NCBI RefSeq assembly: GCF_009760925.1
Contig: NZ_VRLV01000004.1
Location: 374,308-438,307, forward strand
From: Nonomuraea typhae
GTDB lineage: Bacteria > Actinomycetota > Actinomycetes > Streptosporangiales > Streptosporangiaceae
Direction: 5' to 3'
DNA length: 64,000 nt
Shown: positions 6,831-15,885 of the stretch, one piece after another
Layout of the letters: each line of letters begins with the position of its first letter
How positions within the stretch are numbered: position 1 is the stretch's first letter
Program-made: the position numbers and the translations under genes
The notes under the pieces: generated by a model
What the model saw: only the letters and a program-made list of their open reading frames with translations
What the model was told of the DNA's origin: nothing
The model's database searches: none

Positions 6831-8366
6831 ATGCGGATCAAACCGGGCACAGCCTGGCAGGACACGTACGACAGATGCTGTACGGCGGCGCCGGAGGCGT
6901 TCCACGACGACCGGGTGCTCAACCACTGGGGCGGTTTCTGGCACCGCGACGGCCGCCCCGACACCACGGTCTTCTCGCCCGTCGACGGCACGGTCATCGC
7001 CGCCCCGCCCCGCCTGGACCGTTCGGGCGCCGCCCGCGCCGTCGCGGGGGCCGAGGCCGAGCACCGCCAATGGCGCCACCAGCCGCTGGCCGAGCGCAAG
7101 GCCCGCGTCTCGGCGGCGGTCGAGGCGATGGCCGCCCACCGCGACCTGCTGGCGCTGCTGCTGGTGTGGGAGATCGGCAAGCCCTGGAAGACGGCCTGCG
7201 CCGACGTGGACCGCTGCCTGGACGGCGTGCGCTGGTACGTCGGGGAGATCGACCGCATGACCCACGGCCGCACCCCCCTGGCCGGGCCGGTCAGCAACAT
7301 CGCGAGCTGGAACTACCCGATGAGCGTGCTCATGCACGCGATGCTCGTGCAGGCGCTGGCCGGCAACGCGGTCATCGCCAAGACGCCCACCGACGGCGGG
7401 CTGGCCTGCCTCACGCTGGCCTGCGCGCTGGCGGTCCGGGAGGGGCTGCCGTTCACGCTGGTCAGCGGGGGAGGGGCGGCGCTGTCGCCGGTGCTGGTGG
7501 GGGCGCGCTCGATCGGGTGCGTGTCGTTCGTCGGCGGACGGGACGCCGGGGCCCAGGTGGCGACCTCGCTGGCCGACGTCGAGCGGCGGCACGTGCTGGA
7601 GCAGGAGGGGCTCAACTGCTGGGGCGTCTGGGAGTACTCGGGGTGGGAGCTGCTGGCGACGCAGATCCGGGCGTCGTTCGATTACGGCAAGCAGCGGTGT
7701 ACCGCCTATCCGCGATTTGTCGTCCAGCGGGAGCTTTTTCCGGAATTTTTAGCCGCTTATCTGAAAGCGGTGGGCTCATTGCGGTTTGGGCACCCGCTCG
7801 CGGTGGAATCGGCGGACGACTCGCTGCCGCAGCTCGACTTCGGCCCGCTCATCAACGCGGCCAAGGCGGCCGAGCTGGCCGCACAGGTGGATCAGGCCGT
7901 CGCGCGGGGCGGTGTGCCGTTGTACCGGGCACCGGTCGAATCCGGAAATTTCCTGCCCGGGCAGGATATTTCCGCTTACTTCGCCCCGACCGCCATCCTC
8001 AACCCGCCCCGATCCTCACCCCTCCACCACGCCGAGCCCTTCGGCCCGGTCGACACGATGGTCCTGGTGGACACCGAAGCCGAACTGCTGGCCGCCATGA
8101 ACGCCAGCAACGGCGCCCTCGTCGCCAGCCTGTCCTGTGACGACGAGGCGGCCTTCCACCGGCTCGCGCCGGAGGTCCGGGCGTTCAAGGTCGGCCACAA
8201 CAAGCCCCGCTCCAGAGGGGACCGCGACGAGTTGTTCGGCGGTCTGGGCGCCTCGTGGCGCGGCGCCTTCGTCGGCGGCGACCTTCTGGTCCGCGCCGTC
8301 ACCATCGGTCCCGAGGGGGAGCGCCTGCCCGGCAACTTCCCCACCTACACGCTGCTGGCCAGCTAG
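6831..8366 (+). CDS. Aldehyde dehydrogenase superfamily protein
   Basis: 511-aa NAD(P)-dependent aldehyde dehydrogenase fold. Asn161 (SWNYP), Lys184 (IAKTP), Glu257 (LEQEGLN) and nucleophile Cys290 (KQRCTAY) correspond to the usual catalytic set, and a C-terminal FGPVDTMV segment is present. The coenzyme loop reads FVGGRDAG rather than the common FTGS. Retention of Glu257 favours a hydrolytic acid-forming dehydrogenase over a CoA-acylating one. A clear AGGAGG sits 5 bp before the ATG, 9 bp after the Gcl-like gene. Likely role is interconversion of a short aldehyde (glyoxylate or semialdehyde) in the same pathway; the substrate is inferred from context only. Confidence 0.8.
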   Translation: MRIKPGTAWQDTYDRCCTAAPEAFHDDRVLNHWGGFWHRDGRPDTTVFSPVDGTVIAAPPRLDRSGAARAVAGAEAEHRQWRHQPLAERKARVSAAVEAMAAHRDLLALLLVWEIGKPWKTACADVDRCLDGVRWYVGEIDRMTHGRTPLAGPVSNIASWNYPMSVLMHAMLVQALAGNAVIAKTPTDGGLACLTLACALAVREGLPFTLVSGGGAALSPVLVGARSIGCVSFVGGRDAGAQVATSLADVERRHVLEQEGLNCWGVWEYSGWELLATQIRASFDYGKQRCTAYPRFVVQRELFPEFLAAYLKAVGSLRFGHPLAVESADDSLPQLDFGPLINAAKAAELAAQVDQAVARGGVPLYRAPVESGNFLPGQDISAYFAPTAILNPPRSSPLHHAEPFGPVDTMVLVDTEAELLAAMNASNGALVASLSCDDEAAFHRLAPEVRAFKVGHNKPRSRGDRDELFGGLGASWRGAFVGGDLLVRAVTIGPEGERLPGNFPTYTLLAS

Positions 8367-8752
8367 AAGGCCCCGAAGCGGGTGGCCGCGACCAGCAGGA
8401 GGAACGTCAGCATCGCCACCCGCAGCAACCGGCCGCCCGTCCGCAGCGACGGCCACGACAGATAGGCCAGCCATCCGACGAACGCGATCACCGGCAGCAC
8501 CGCCACCCCGCCCAGCCAGCTCTGCACGGCGAACCCGGCCAGCAGCAGCACGACCATCACGACGGGCACGATCCACCGCGGGACCTGCGTGAACAGGTAG
8601 GCCATCGGGGTGGCGCTGCGCTCTTCGACCTTCCTGCGCAGCCCGGTCGCGCCCGGGGTGAAGAACTGCTCGCCGGGCGGGAGCGGCCGCTTCGGCTTGC
8701 CCGCCGGTCGCGGCTGGGCCAGGGGGTGCCGGTGATCCTCGTTCTGAGCCAC
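8363..8752 (-). CDS. Small two- to three-helix membrane protein (DUF6703-like)
   Basis: 129 aa. A polar Pro/Arg-rich N-terminal half (PLPPGEQFFTPGATGLRRKVEERS) is followed by membrane segments around residues 60-80, 83-95 and 108-124. It resembles a family of uncharacterised actinobacterial membrane proteins; the DUF number is recalled rather than searched. Its stop codon overlaps that of the convergent aldehyde dehydrogenase gene. No function can be assigned. Confidence 0.65.
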   Translation of the reverse strand: MAQNEDHRHPLAQPRPAGKPKRPLPPGEQFFTPGATGLRRKVEERSATPMAYLFTQVPRWIVPVVMVVLLLAGFAVQSWLGGVAVLPVIAFVGWLAYLSWPSLRTGGRLLRVAMLTFLLLVAATRFGAF

Positions 8753-9052
8753 GCCCCGAGCCTAACAAGCGGCCTTGCTTGAAGGCGGTTTACGCTCGCT
8801 TCACCTGGCCATGTCGGCCCGTTCGGGCCCTCCAACCTGCGATAACACGAAAAATCCCGTCACTCAGCCTTACATAACTCCGACATAAGTTCGCGAACTT
8901 CATGCTGATCGTCGGCTACGCATAAAACGTGCCCAAGCCTCTCGCCAAAGCCTCTTCAACAGACCCTCTTTGTGATGATTCATCACTTTTCCGGCGTTAT
9001 CGTCAGATTTGTCGGAGTTCTCATTGAGGGCTCCCCATGCAAGGGGGAAAAC
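8753..9052 (+). promoter_or_regulatory. AT-richer control region with two palindromes
   Basis: 300 bp without a gene and clearly less GC-rich than the flanks. It contains the perfect 14-bp palindrome AAGTTCGCGAACTT (8887-8900) and the 15-bp inverted repeat GTGATGA-T-TCATCAC (8972-8986). Both lie upstream of the tiny gene at 9053, whose Shine-Dalgarno AAGGGGGA ends five bases before its ATG. The region probably holds that gene's promoter, operators and a long 5' untranslated leader. Confidence 0.55.
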
Positions 9053-9211
9053 ATGGCATTTGGCATCCTCATGGATCGCAGCTTCGGCGGCGATGAGTTC
9101 CATCGCCGCGAACGCCGACGTGGCAGGCACTCGAGGCGTCGCTGGCGCCGCTGGCGTCGTCGCGGCCGCGGATGCGGCGGCTGGGGCTGGGGCGGCGGCT
9201 GGTGGTGGTAA
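9053..9211 (+). CDS. Tiny Arg-rich peptide with Gly/Trp tail (unknown)
   Basis: 52-aa reading frame. The N-terminus is short and non-polar to acidic (MAFGILMDRSFGGDEF). The centre is a strongly basic Arg/His stretch (RRERRRGRHSRRRWRRWRRR), and the tail has only Gly, Trp and one Cys apart from an initial Arg (GRGCGGWGWGGGWWW). It has a strong Shine-Dalgarno (AAGGGGGA, 5-bp spacing), a dedicated upstream region with palindromes and an intrinsic terminator 13 bp after the stop, so it looks like a real single-gene transcript. No processing enzymes are adjacent. Candidates are a nucleic-acid- or membrane-binding basic peptide, or a modified-peptide precursor. None is recognised with confidence. 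Confidence 0.6.
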   Translation: MAFGILMDRSFGGDEFHRRERRRGRHSRRRWRRWRRRGRGCGGWGWGGGWWW

Positions 9212-9223
9212 GCCACCACGCCT

Positions 9224-9256
9224 GAGGGAGCCGGCGGGCTGACCGCCGGCTCCCTC
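9224..9256 (+). terminator. Intrinsic terminator after the tiny peptide gene
   Basis: Perfect 14-bp stem (GAGGGAGCCGGCGG, 9224-9237, pairing with 9243-9256) with a 5-nt loop, starting 13 bp after the peptide stop codon. There is no clear U-run, which is common in high-GC actinobacteria. Confidence 0.85.
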
Positions 9257-9477
9257 GCGTGCGGGGCATGACACGTGGAGGGGCGGCGCCTAGGATGGCG
9301 GGCACGGCGACTCCCGCGCCGCACCTCCCCAGGCGGGCATCCACGCTGCCCGTGGCTTCACGGAGGCAAAGGGGACGAACGAGCCTCGGGGGAGCCTTCG
9401 GCATGCCTGGCACACAACGCGGCGGCCGGGGCCGGCGGGCGTGGACCGGGCCCCCGCGCGTCCGCGGAAACACGGGT

Positions 9478-10704
9478 ATGACCGACAAGAAGCAGCTCAA
9501 GGCCCGCATCCGGGCCCGCATGGCCAAGACCGGCGAAAGCTACACGACCGCGCGACGGCACGTCCTCGGCGCCACCGCCGTGCCCGAGGACGGCGGCTGG
9601 CAGCTCAAGGGCGGCCACCATCCCGGCACGGCCGTCGTCGCCCGGCTGACCGGGATTCCCGAGCCGCTGGTCTTCCTGGCCGGCGGCGGGATCGGCGCCG
9701 GATACATCCTCTGGGAGTTCAAGGAGCACAACAGCGCCAGCCTCGTCCTGGCCTTCAGCAACCAGTGGCAGTACTACGACCGCTGGATGGCCAAGACCCT
9801 CGACCGGCTGGCCGTGCCGTACACCCACCACACGACCGGCGGCGCCAAGGGGGCCGCGCGCAGGCTGGCCGCGGAGCTCGACGCGGGACGCCCGTGCGTG
9901 GTGCTGCCCGACCGCTACCACATCGGCTACTGGCGCCTGCCGAAGGAGCTCGACGGGTACGGCGGGCATCCGGTCATCGCCTATCGGCGCGAAGGCGGGT
10001 TCGTCCACGTCGACGACCGGGGCAGCGCGCCGATCCGGGTCCCGGAGGACCGCATGGAGGCGGCCAGGGGACGCGTGTCGTCCTACAAGAACAGCCTCTA
10101 CGTGCTCGGCGAACGCGGCGAGGCCGACCTGGCCGAGGTCGCGCGGGAGGGGCTGCGCGACTGCGCGGAGCACCTGTCCGCCCCCTCCGACTCCTTCTCG
10201 CTGCCCGCCTGGCGCAAGTGGGGGCGGCTGCTGACCGACGAGCGCAACGCCAAGGGGTGGCCCAGGGTGTTCGCCGACGGGACGCGGCTGGCCGGGGCGC
10301 TGCTGTCGATCTGGGAGTGCGCGGAAGCGGTCGGGATCGACGGAGGGAACCTGCGGGACCTGTTCGCCGACGGGCTCGACGCGGCGGCGCCCCTGCTCGG
10401 CAGGCCGGAGCTCGGGGATCTGGCCGCCGAGTACCGGCGCATCTGCGGGATGTGGCACGAGATGGCTGAGACGGCGCTGCCGTACCAGGAGTTCGGGCGG
10501 ATCCGCGAGCTGACGGCGGCCGTCCGCGAGGCGGTGCTGGCCGACGGCGAAGCGCGCAGGGAGGACGCCGAGGAGCTGTGGCGGCTGCGCGCGGAAGCCG
10601 ACAGAGCGCGGAGAAAGGTGGATTTCGCCGCGATCGCCGAGCGGGTCCTGGCGATCCATGCGGCGGAGTCCGCCGCGATCGCCCGGCTGCGGGAGATCGT
10701 CTGA
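9478..10704 (+). CDS. BtrH N-terminal domain / DUF4872-like protein
   Basis: 408 aa. After the N-terminal motif KARIRARMAKTGESYTTARRHV (residues about 6-27) come GGHHPGTAVVARLTG and FLAGGGIGAGYILWEF, as seen in BtrH-like proteins (BtrH is the butirosin side-chain acyltransferase, with a papain-like fold). GRPCVVLPDRYHIGYW and GHPVIAY..GFVHVDDRGS follow, then a helical C-terminal half of DUF4872 type. Probably an acyl- or peptidyl-transferring or amide-processing enzyme of unknown substrate. The ATG at 9478 is chosen because in-frame upstream sequence looks non-coding. No biosynthetic cluster surrounds it. Confidence 0.65.
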   Translation: MTDKKQLKARIRARMAKTGESYTTARRHVLGATAVPEDGGWQLKGGHHPGTAVVARLTGIPEPLVFLAGGGIGAGYILWEFKEHNSASLVLAFSNQWQYYDRWMAKTLDRLAVPYTHHTTGGAKGAARRLAAELDAGRPCVVLPDRYHIGYWRLPKELDGYGGHPVIAYRREGGFVHVDDRGSAPIRVPEDRMEAARGRVSSYKNSLYVLGERGEADLAEVAREGLRDCAEHLSAPSDSFSLPAWRKWGRLLTDERNAKGWPRVFADGTRLAGALLSIWECAEAVGIDGGNLRDLFADGLDAAAPLLGRPELGDLAAEYRRICGMWHEMAETALPYQEFGRIRELTAAVREAVLADGEARREDAEELWRLRAEADRARRKVDFAAIAERVLAIHAAESAAIARLREIV

Positions 10705-10716
10705 CATTCTAGGAAG

Positions 10717-11007
10717 GTGCTCGCCGTTATTCGCTACTCCGTTCCGGAAGCTCAGTCGCAAGAGTTCCTCAAACAAGGTCAGAACATCATCGAGACCCTG
10801 CAGGCCCAGCCCGGGTTCCTGCGGGGCCGGCTGGCCCGTTCCGTCGACGAGCCGAACCTCTGGGCGCTGGTGAGCGAATGGGAGGGCGCGGGCTACTACC
10901 GCCGCGCCCTCGCGGCCGCCAAGATGGCCATGTATCCCATGATGATCCTCATGCTGCACGAGCCGAGCGCCTTCGAGGACGTCTACGTATCCGGACAAGA
11001 GGAATAG
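10717..11007 (+). CDS. Antibiotic biosynthesis monooxygenase (ABM)-fold protein
   Basis: 96 aa with the ferredoxin-like ABM pattern: a beta strand (MLAVIRYSV), a helix with Gln/Glu residues, QPGFLRGRLARSVDEPNLWALVSEWE near residues 31-56, and a second helix. Such small proteins act as dimers in heme degradation, quinone oxidation or as stand-alone monooxygenases; nothing here selects one. GTG start with AGGAAG immediately upstream, 12 bp after the preceding gene, so probably co-transcribed with the BtrH-like gene. Confidence 0.7.
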   Translation: MLAVIRYSVPEAQSQEFLKQGQNIIETLQAQPGFLRGRLARSVDEPNLWALVSEWEGAGYYRRALAAAKMAMYPMMILMLHEPSAFEDVYVSGQEE

Positions 11008-11093
11008 TCGCGCGCGAGGGCGCTCCGGCGTCCCCTAAGCTGAGAGCTCATCCGTTCCCTCGCCGACCTCCAGCCGGAAAGAGATCCAACCTC

Positions 11094-12479
<1,386 letters not shown>

Positions 12480-12494
12480 CCTCCCCAGGCATAC

Positions 12495-12526
12495 GAGGGC
12501 GTCCGGCTTCTGCGCCGGGCGCCCTC
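12495..12526 (+). terminator. Intrinsic terminator of glyS
   Basis: 13-bp stem with one G-T wobble (12495-12507 with 12514-12526) and a 6-nt loop TTCTGC, starting 15 bp after the glyS stop. Confidence 0.85.
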
Positions 12527-12630
12527 CCGCGCTTTTCCAGGGGTACGGCATGCGCCCGTGTCGCCCAGACCCGGGACGGCCACCGGGGAGTGCGCTACCC
12601 GCCTGACCACCCACCCTCAAAGGCGGGTTG

Positions 12631-12969
12631 TCAGGGGGCCGGCGGGGTGGTCAAGGTGCGGGACGGGTCCCAGGCGGGGTTGTCGTGCAGGCGGCTCCGC
12701 ATTCCGGCCCAGCCCTCCGGCGGCGCGAGAACCACCCAGGCGTCCGGGGCGGCGGCGGTGAAGCGGGTGGCCTGGCGCAGCCAGGAGGCGGCCTGCTCGG
12801 GCCAGTCCACCACGTCCGCCACCACCCCGCCGGCCGCCTCCCATTGCGCGGCGAAGCGCCTGGCCGCGGCGACCGATCCGGGGTCGCGGCCGTGGCCCAC
12901 GGTGACCCGGTGCGCCTCGGGCCGTTCCAGGCGCAGCCGGGCGACCAGCTCCGTCACGTCGTCAAGCAC
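12631..12969 (-). CDS. Conserved-looking protein of unknown function, last gene of the alkylation-repair operon
   Basis: 112 aa, start overlapping the end of the Ada-like gene by 8 bp. The alternating helix/strand pattern (RVTVGHGRDPGSVAAARRFAAQWEAAGGVVADVVDWPEQAASWLRQ, then DAWVVLAPPEGWAGM) suggests a small alpha/beta fold resembling half a Rossmann domain. No catalytic motif is recognised. Position as fourth gene after ogt, oxygenase and Ada-domain genes suggests a link to alkylation-damage repair, by context only. Confidence 0.55.
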   Translation of the reverse strand: MLDDVTELVARLRLERPEAHRVTVGHGRDPGSVAAARRFAAQWEAAGGVVADVVDWPEQAASWLRQATRFTAAAPDAWVVLAPPEGWAGMRSRLHDNPAWDPSRTLTTPPAP

Positions 12970-13219
12970 GTTGTCTCCAGATCCGGTACTCCTCGGGCAG
13001 GCACACCGCGCACGGCCGGTAGCCCGCGGCGCGGGCGGTGGTGGCGTCGGGGAAGAACACCCGGTGCCGCACGTAGCCGCCCGCCGCTATGGCGCGCAGG
13101 GCCGACGGGCAGTCCAGGCGGCCGTAGATGCGGGCGCGCCGGTAGCCGCCGAGCGTTCCGGGCACCGGGCTGCGGTACGGCCGCCCGTCGGCCCCGAGCA
13201 GGACGTACCGCCCGGTCAT
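12962..13219 (-). CDS. Stand-alone Ada-type metal-binding domain protein (degenerate)
   Basis: 85 aa matching the N-terminal Zn domain of Ada. The C-terminal Cys pair CAVC (Cys70, Cys73) and the second Cys of the first pair (Cys37, in YGRLDC) are present, but the position equivalent to Ada Cys38, the methyl-phosphotriester acceptor and zinc ligand, is Gly33. It therefore probably cannot repair phosphotriesters as Ada does, but may still bind metal or DNA. Its ATG overlaps the oxygenase stop, so it may be a partner of that enzyme. No HTH or methyltransferase domain is attached. Confidence 0.72.
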   Translation of the reverse strand: MTGRYVLLGADGRPYRSPVPGTLGGYRRARIYGRLDCPSALRAIAAGGYVRHRVFFPDATTARAAGYRPCAVCLPEEYRIWRQRA

Positions 13220-13926
13220 GCGGCGTCGTGGAAGACCAGGCCCAGTGTGTGCCGGAGCCCGGAGCGGACGGTGCTGACGCCGTGCCGTACCGGGGCGGCC
13301 GACCAGCCGCGGGACGAGCGGACCGGGCGGTCGCGGGTGGTGAAGACGAGGCCGTGGCCTTGGGGGAGCGTGGTGACCGTCCCCCGGGACTGGGCCCGGG
13401 GGCGCTGTTCGACCAGCAGGAACTCGCCGCCGGTGTAGTCCTCGCCCGGCACGTCCAGGCCGATGACGACCTGCAGCGGGAACACCAGGTCGCCGTACAG
13501 GTCGCGGTGCAGGGCGTTCCAGTCGGCCGGGCCGTACCGCAGCAGGATCGGCGTGGGCCTGGTCTGGCCGGCGGCGTGGCAGCGGGCCAGCCAGCCGGCG
13601 AGGTCGTCGGGCCACGTGGCGGTCCAGCCGAGCCGGGCGGCCCAGTCGCGGGCGATCGGGAGCAGGCGCGGATAAAGGGCCTCGCGCAGGGCGGACACCG
13701 CCTCGGGGAAGGGCTCGCGGAAGTAGCGGTACTGGCCGGAGCCGAAGCGGTGGCGGGCCATGTCCACCGTGGAGCGGAATCGGCCCACTTCGCCATACAG
13801 GGCAGAAATATCCCGGCATTCCGCCGGGGTCAGCAGGGGGCCGGTGAGCGCGCAGCCGTGCGTGTCGGCCTCCCGGGTGACCGCGGACCAGTCGGTCGCG
13901 GCCACCCTCTCGCGGATGTCGGTCAT
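13216..13926 (-). CDS. 2-oxoglutarate/Fe(II) oxygenase for damaged DNA (Oxygenase-NA type)
   Basis: 236 aa. The HxD motif is His140-Arg-Asp142 (ALHRDLYGD), distal iron ligand is probably His215 (VRHGVST), and Arg225 (GLRHTLGLVFHD) suits 2-oxoglutarate binding. The pattern YGPADWNALHRDLYGDLVFPLQ with GGEFLLVEQRPRAQSR matches the Pfam family described as an oxygenase acting on damaged DNA (recalled, not searched). It sits between ogt and an Ada-like gene, consistent with AlkB-like dealkylation. 9 bp after ogt and overlapping the next start. Confidence 0.78.
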   Translation of the reverse strand: MTDIRERVAATDWSAVTREADTHGCALTGPLLTPAECRDISALYGEVGRFRSTVDMARHRFGSGQYRYFREPFPEAVSALREALYPRLLPIARDWAARLGWTATWPDDLAGWLARCHAAGQTRPTPILLRYGPADWNALHRDLYGDLVFPLQVVIGLDVPGEDYTGGEFLLVEQRPRAQSRGTVTTLPQGHGLVFTTRDRPVRSSRGWSAAPVRHGVSTVRSGLRHTLGLVFHDAA

Positions 13927-13935
13927 GATCGTCCT

Positions 13936-14424
13936 TCAGATGAGCGTGGGCTGGAGCGCGCCCTCGTGGGTGAGCAGGAACCGCTTGCGCTCGATCCCGG
14001 CCGCGTAGCCGGTCAGCGCGCCGCCGGCGCCGATCACGCGGTGGCAGGGCCGTACGATCAGCAGCGGGTTCGCCCCCACGGCCGCGCCGACCGCGCGGAT
14101 GCGGTCGCGCGGGGCGCCGATGCGGGCGGCGACCTCGCCGTAGGTGGTGGTTCGTCCGTACGGCACCGCCGCCACCTCGGCCCATACCCGGTGCTGGAAG
14201 TCGGTGCCGGCGGGGCGCAGGTCGAGGTCGAAGGCCGTGCGCTCGCCCGCGAAGTACGCGGCGAACTGACGCACCGCCTCGGCGAAGGGGGCGTCGGCAC
14301 GCCGGGCTCCCTGCGGGGCGGGCGTCCCGACCTTCACGGCGGTCAGGGCCACGCCGGTCGCGGTCTCCTCCCCGGTCAGCACGATGCGGCCGATCGGGCT
14401 GTCGATGGTCGTGTAGATGCTCAT
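13936..14424 (-). CDS. ogt: Methylated-DNA--protein-cysteine methyltransferase
   Basis: Suicide enzyme that removes alkyl groups from O6-alkylguanine. 162 aa, with the DNA-binding HTH (TTYGEVAARIGAPRDRIRAVGAAVGANP) followed by IVRPCHRVI, in which Cys127 is the acceptor. The N-terminal strand-rich domain (MSIYTTIDSPIGRIVLTG) is typical. First gene of a four-gene leftward operon with an oxygenase, an Ada-like zinc domain and an unknown protein. No Ada-type regulator is fused, so how the operon is induced is unclear. Confidence 0.93.
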   Translation of the reverse strand: MSIYTTIDSPIGRIVLTGEETATGVALTAVKVGTPAPQGARRADAPFAEAVRQFAAYFAGERTAFDLDLRPAGTDFQHRVWAEVAAVPYGRTTTYGEVAARIGAPRDRIRAVGAAVGANPLLIVRPCHRVIGAGGALTGYAAGIERKRFLLTHEGALQPTLI

Positions 14425-14483
14425 GTCATTGAGAACACCGAGGACAGCCCGTAGGATGCGCGGTTTTCGGACCTCGTGCTGAG

Positions 14484-15428
14484 TTAGCCGAGATACCGGT
14501 CGAACCAGGCGATCAGGCGCTCCCACGCCTCGGCCGCGGCCGTCGGGTTGTAGCGCTGGCCGGTGTCGTTGAAGAAGGCGTGCCCGGCGCCGGCGAACGT
14601 GGCGATCTCGTGGGTCAGCCCGGCCTTCTCCAGGGCGGCCTTGGCGGCGTCGCGGGTGGCGTTGACGCGCTGGTCCTGCTCGGCGTAGATGCCGAGGACG
14701 GCGGCTGTCGAACCGGACATGTCGGCGTTGGCGGGCAGGGGGCCGTAGAACGGCACCGCGGCGGACAGGCGGGGCTCCGACGAGGACAGCAGCAGCCAGG
14801 TCATGCCACCGCCGAAGCAGAAACCGGCCATGCCCAGTTTCCGGCCCTTGGCGCGGTTCTGGAGTTCGGTCAGGGACGCCTTCAGGTCGGCCGTGAACTG
14901 GGCGGGGGTGATCTCGCCGAGTTTCGCCGTGGCCTGGGCGGTGTCGGAGAAGGAGTCGGTGCCGCCCGCCCGGGAGAGCAGGTCGGGGGCCAGGGCCGAG
15001 TAGCCGGAGGCGGCCAGGCGGCCGGCCACCGACCGGGTGTGGTCGTTGAGGCCGCGGTTCTCGTGGATGACCAGGACCGCGCCCTTCGCCTTCTCCGCCG
15101 GGGCCCATGCGCCCTTGAGCGCCGCGCCTTCCGGGCCGGGGAACGTGATGTTCTCGGCGGGCAGGGGTGAGGGGCCGACCGGGGCGGCGGTGGGGGTGGG
15201 CTGGGCGCCGGTCCCCGTTCCCGGTTCCGTTGCCGTGGCTGTGGTGGCCGGCGGCGCGGCAGGGCCGCTGGGCGCGGGGGCGCCGCAGGCGGCCAGAAGC
15301 GCGCTGGCGGCGGGCAGGCCGAGGCCCAGCAGGCCCAGGCGGCGGAGCGCTTCACGCCTCGGGATCAGGCCGTCGGCGTGGTCGTGGGCGACCTCTTCCG
15401 CGAGATACCGCTTGAAGGGCGACATCAT
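14484..15428 (-). CDS. Exported dienelactone hydrolase family protein
   Basis: 314 aa alpha/beta hydrolase. The N-terminal region has a twin-arginine stretch (RREALRRLGLLGLGLP) and a lipobox-like LLAAC, so it is probably a Tat-exported lipoprotein. A long Pro/Thr/Ala linker follows. The catalytic domain shows HENRGLNDHTRSVAGRLA, the nucleophile elbow GFCFGGG with Cys in place of Ser (characteristic of dienelactone hydrolases), a possible Asp in YAEQDQRV and His in GAGHAFFND. The substrate is unknown. Two adjacent ATG codons (15428 or 15425) are possible starts. Upstream lies a 457-bp repeat-containing gap. Confidence 0.85.
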   Translation of the reverse strand: MMSPFKRYLAEEVAHDHADGLIPRREALRRLGLLGLGLPAASALLAACGAPAPSGPAAPPATTATATEPGTGTGAQPTPTAAPVGPSPLPAENITFPGPEGAALKGAWAPAEKAKGAVLVIHENRGLNDHTRSVAGRLAASGYSALAPDLLSRAGGTDSFSDTAQATAKLGEITPAQFTADLKASLTELQNRAKGRKLGMAGFCFGGGMTWLLLSSSEPRLSAAVPFYGPLPANADMSGSTAAVLGIYAEQDQRVNATRDAAKAALEKAGLTHEIATFAGAGHAFFNDTGQRYNPTAAAEAWERLIAWFDRYLG

Positions 15429-15621
15429 GCCTGGATGCTATGCCGGGGGGCCGAAAGCTCAGGTAAAGAGGGCGTCGGGCGAAAAATCGCATAAAGGCGT
15501 GCGTTACAGGGGTTTTCGCGGGCGCTTGATGACATGGGCGCAGACATCGGAACGACAGCAGCCCGCTTCGGGCCGCCTCCAAAGGCGTCCGAGCGGGCTC
15601 GGGCCGGCGCCGAGGGCGCTT

Positions 15622-15771
15622 GGGCAACCCCAGGGCTCCGGGCAACCCCAGGGCTCCGGGCAACGGGAAGGCCCTGAGCAACCGGGATATCCGGCATGCC
15701 TGGGCTACCTGGGATGCCTGGGCAACCTGGGCAACCTGGGCAACCTGGGATACCCGGGCAACCTGGGATAC
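15622..15771. repeat. Short-period GC-rich tandem repeat tract
   Basis: The 457-bp gap 15429-15885 carries two families of short repeats: an 18-bp unit GGGCAACCCCAGGGCTCC repeated about 2.4 times (15622-15664) and eight contiguous 9-bp units of pattern C(T/C)GGGNNNC (15700-15771; CTGGGCAAC three times in succession). All frames through it read as low-complexity peptide without a convincing start, so it is treated as non-coding. Nothing else is recognised in the gap apart from the ribosome-binding site of the small gene at 15886. Confidence 0.85.
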
Positions 15772-15885
15772 CCGAGTAAATCGCGGGCCCAGGTAACCCC
15801 AGGGCACCGGGCAGCCCGAGGGGTCTCGGCGGAGCCGTACCCGTGAGGTCGGGTCGATGTCCTTACCCTGCGAAAGGACCGCAAG

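Noticed and set aside
15429..15885. Low-complexity frames through the repeat tract (GNLGNLG or PRLPRLP-type peptides)
   Set aside because: The peptides only reflect the 9-bp repeat in each frame; there is no credible start site and no coding bias, so treated as non-coding.
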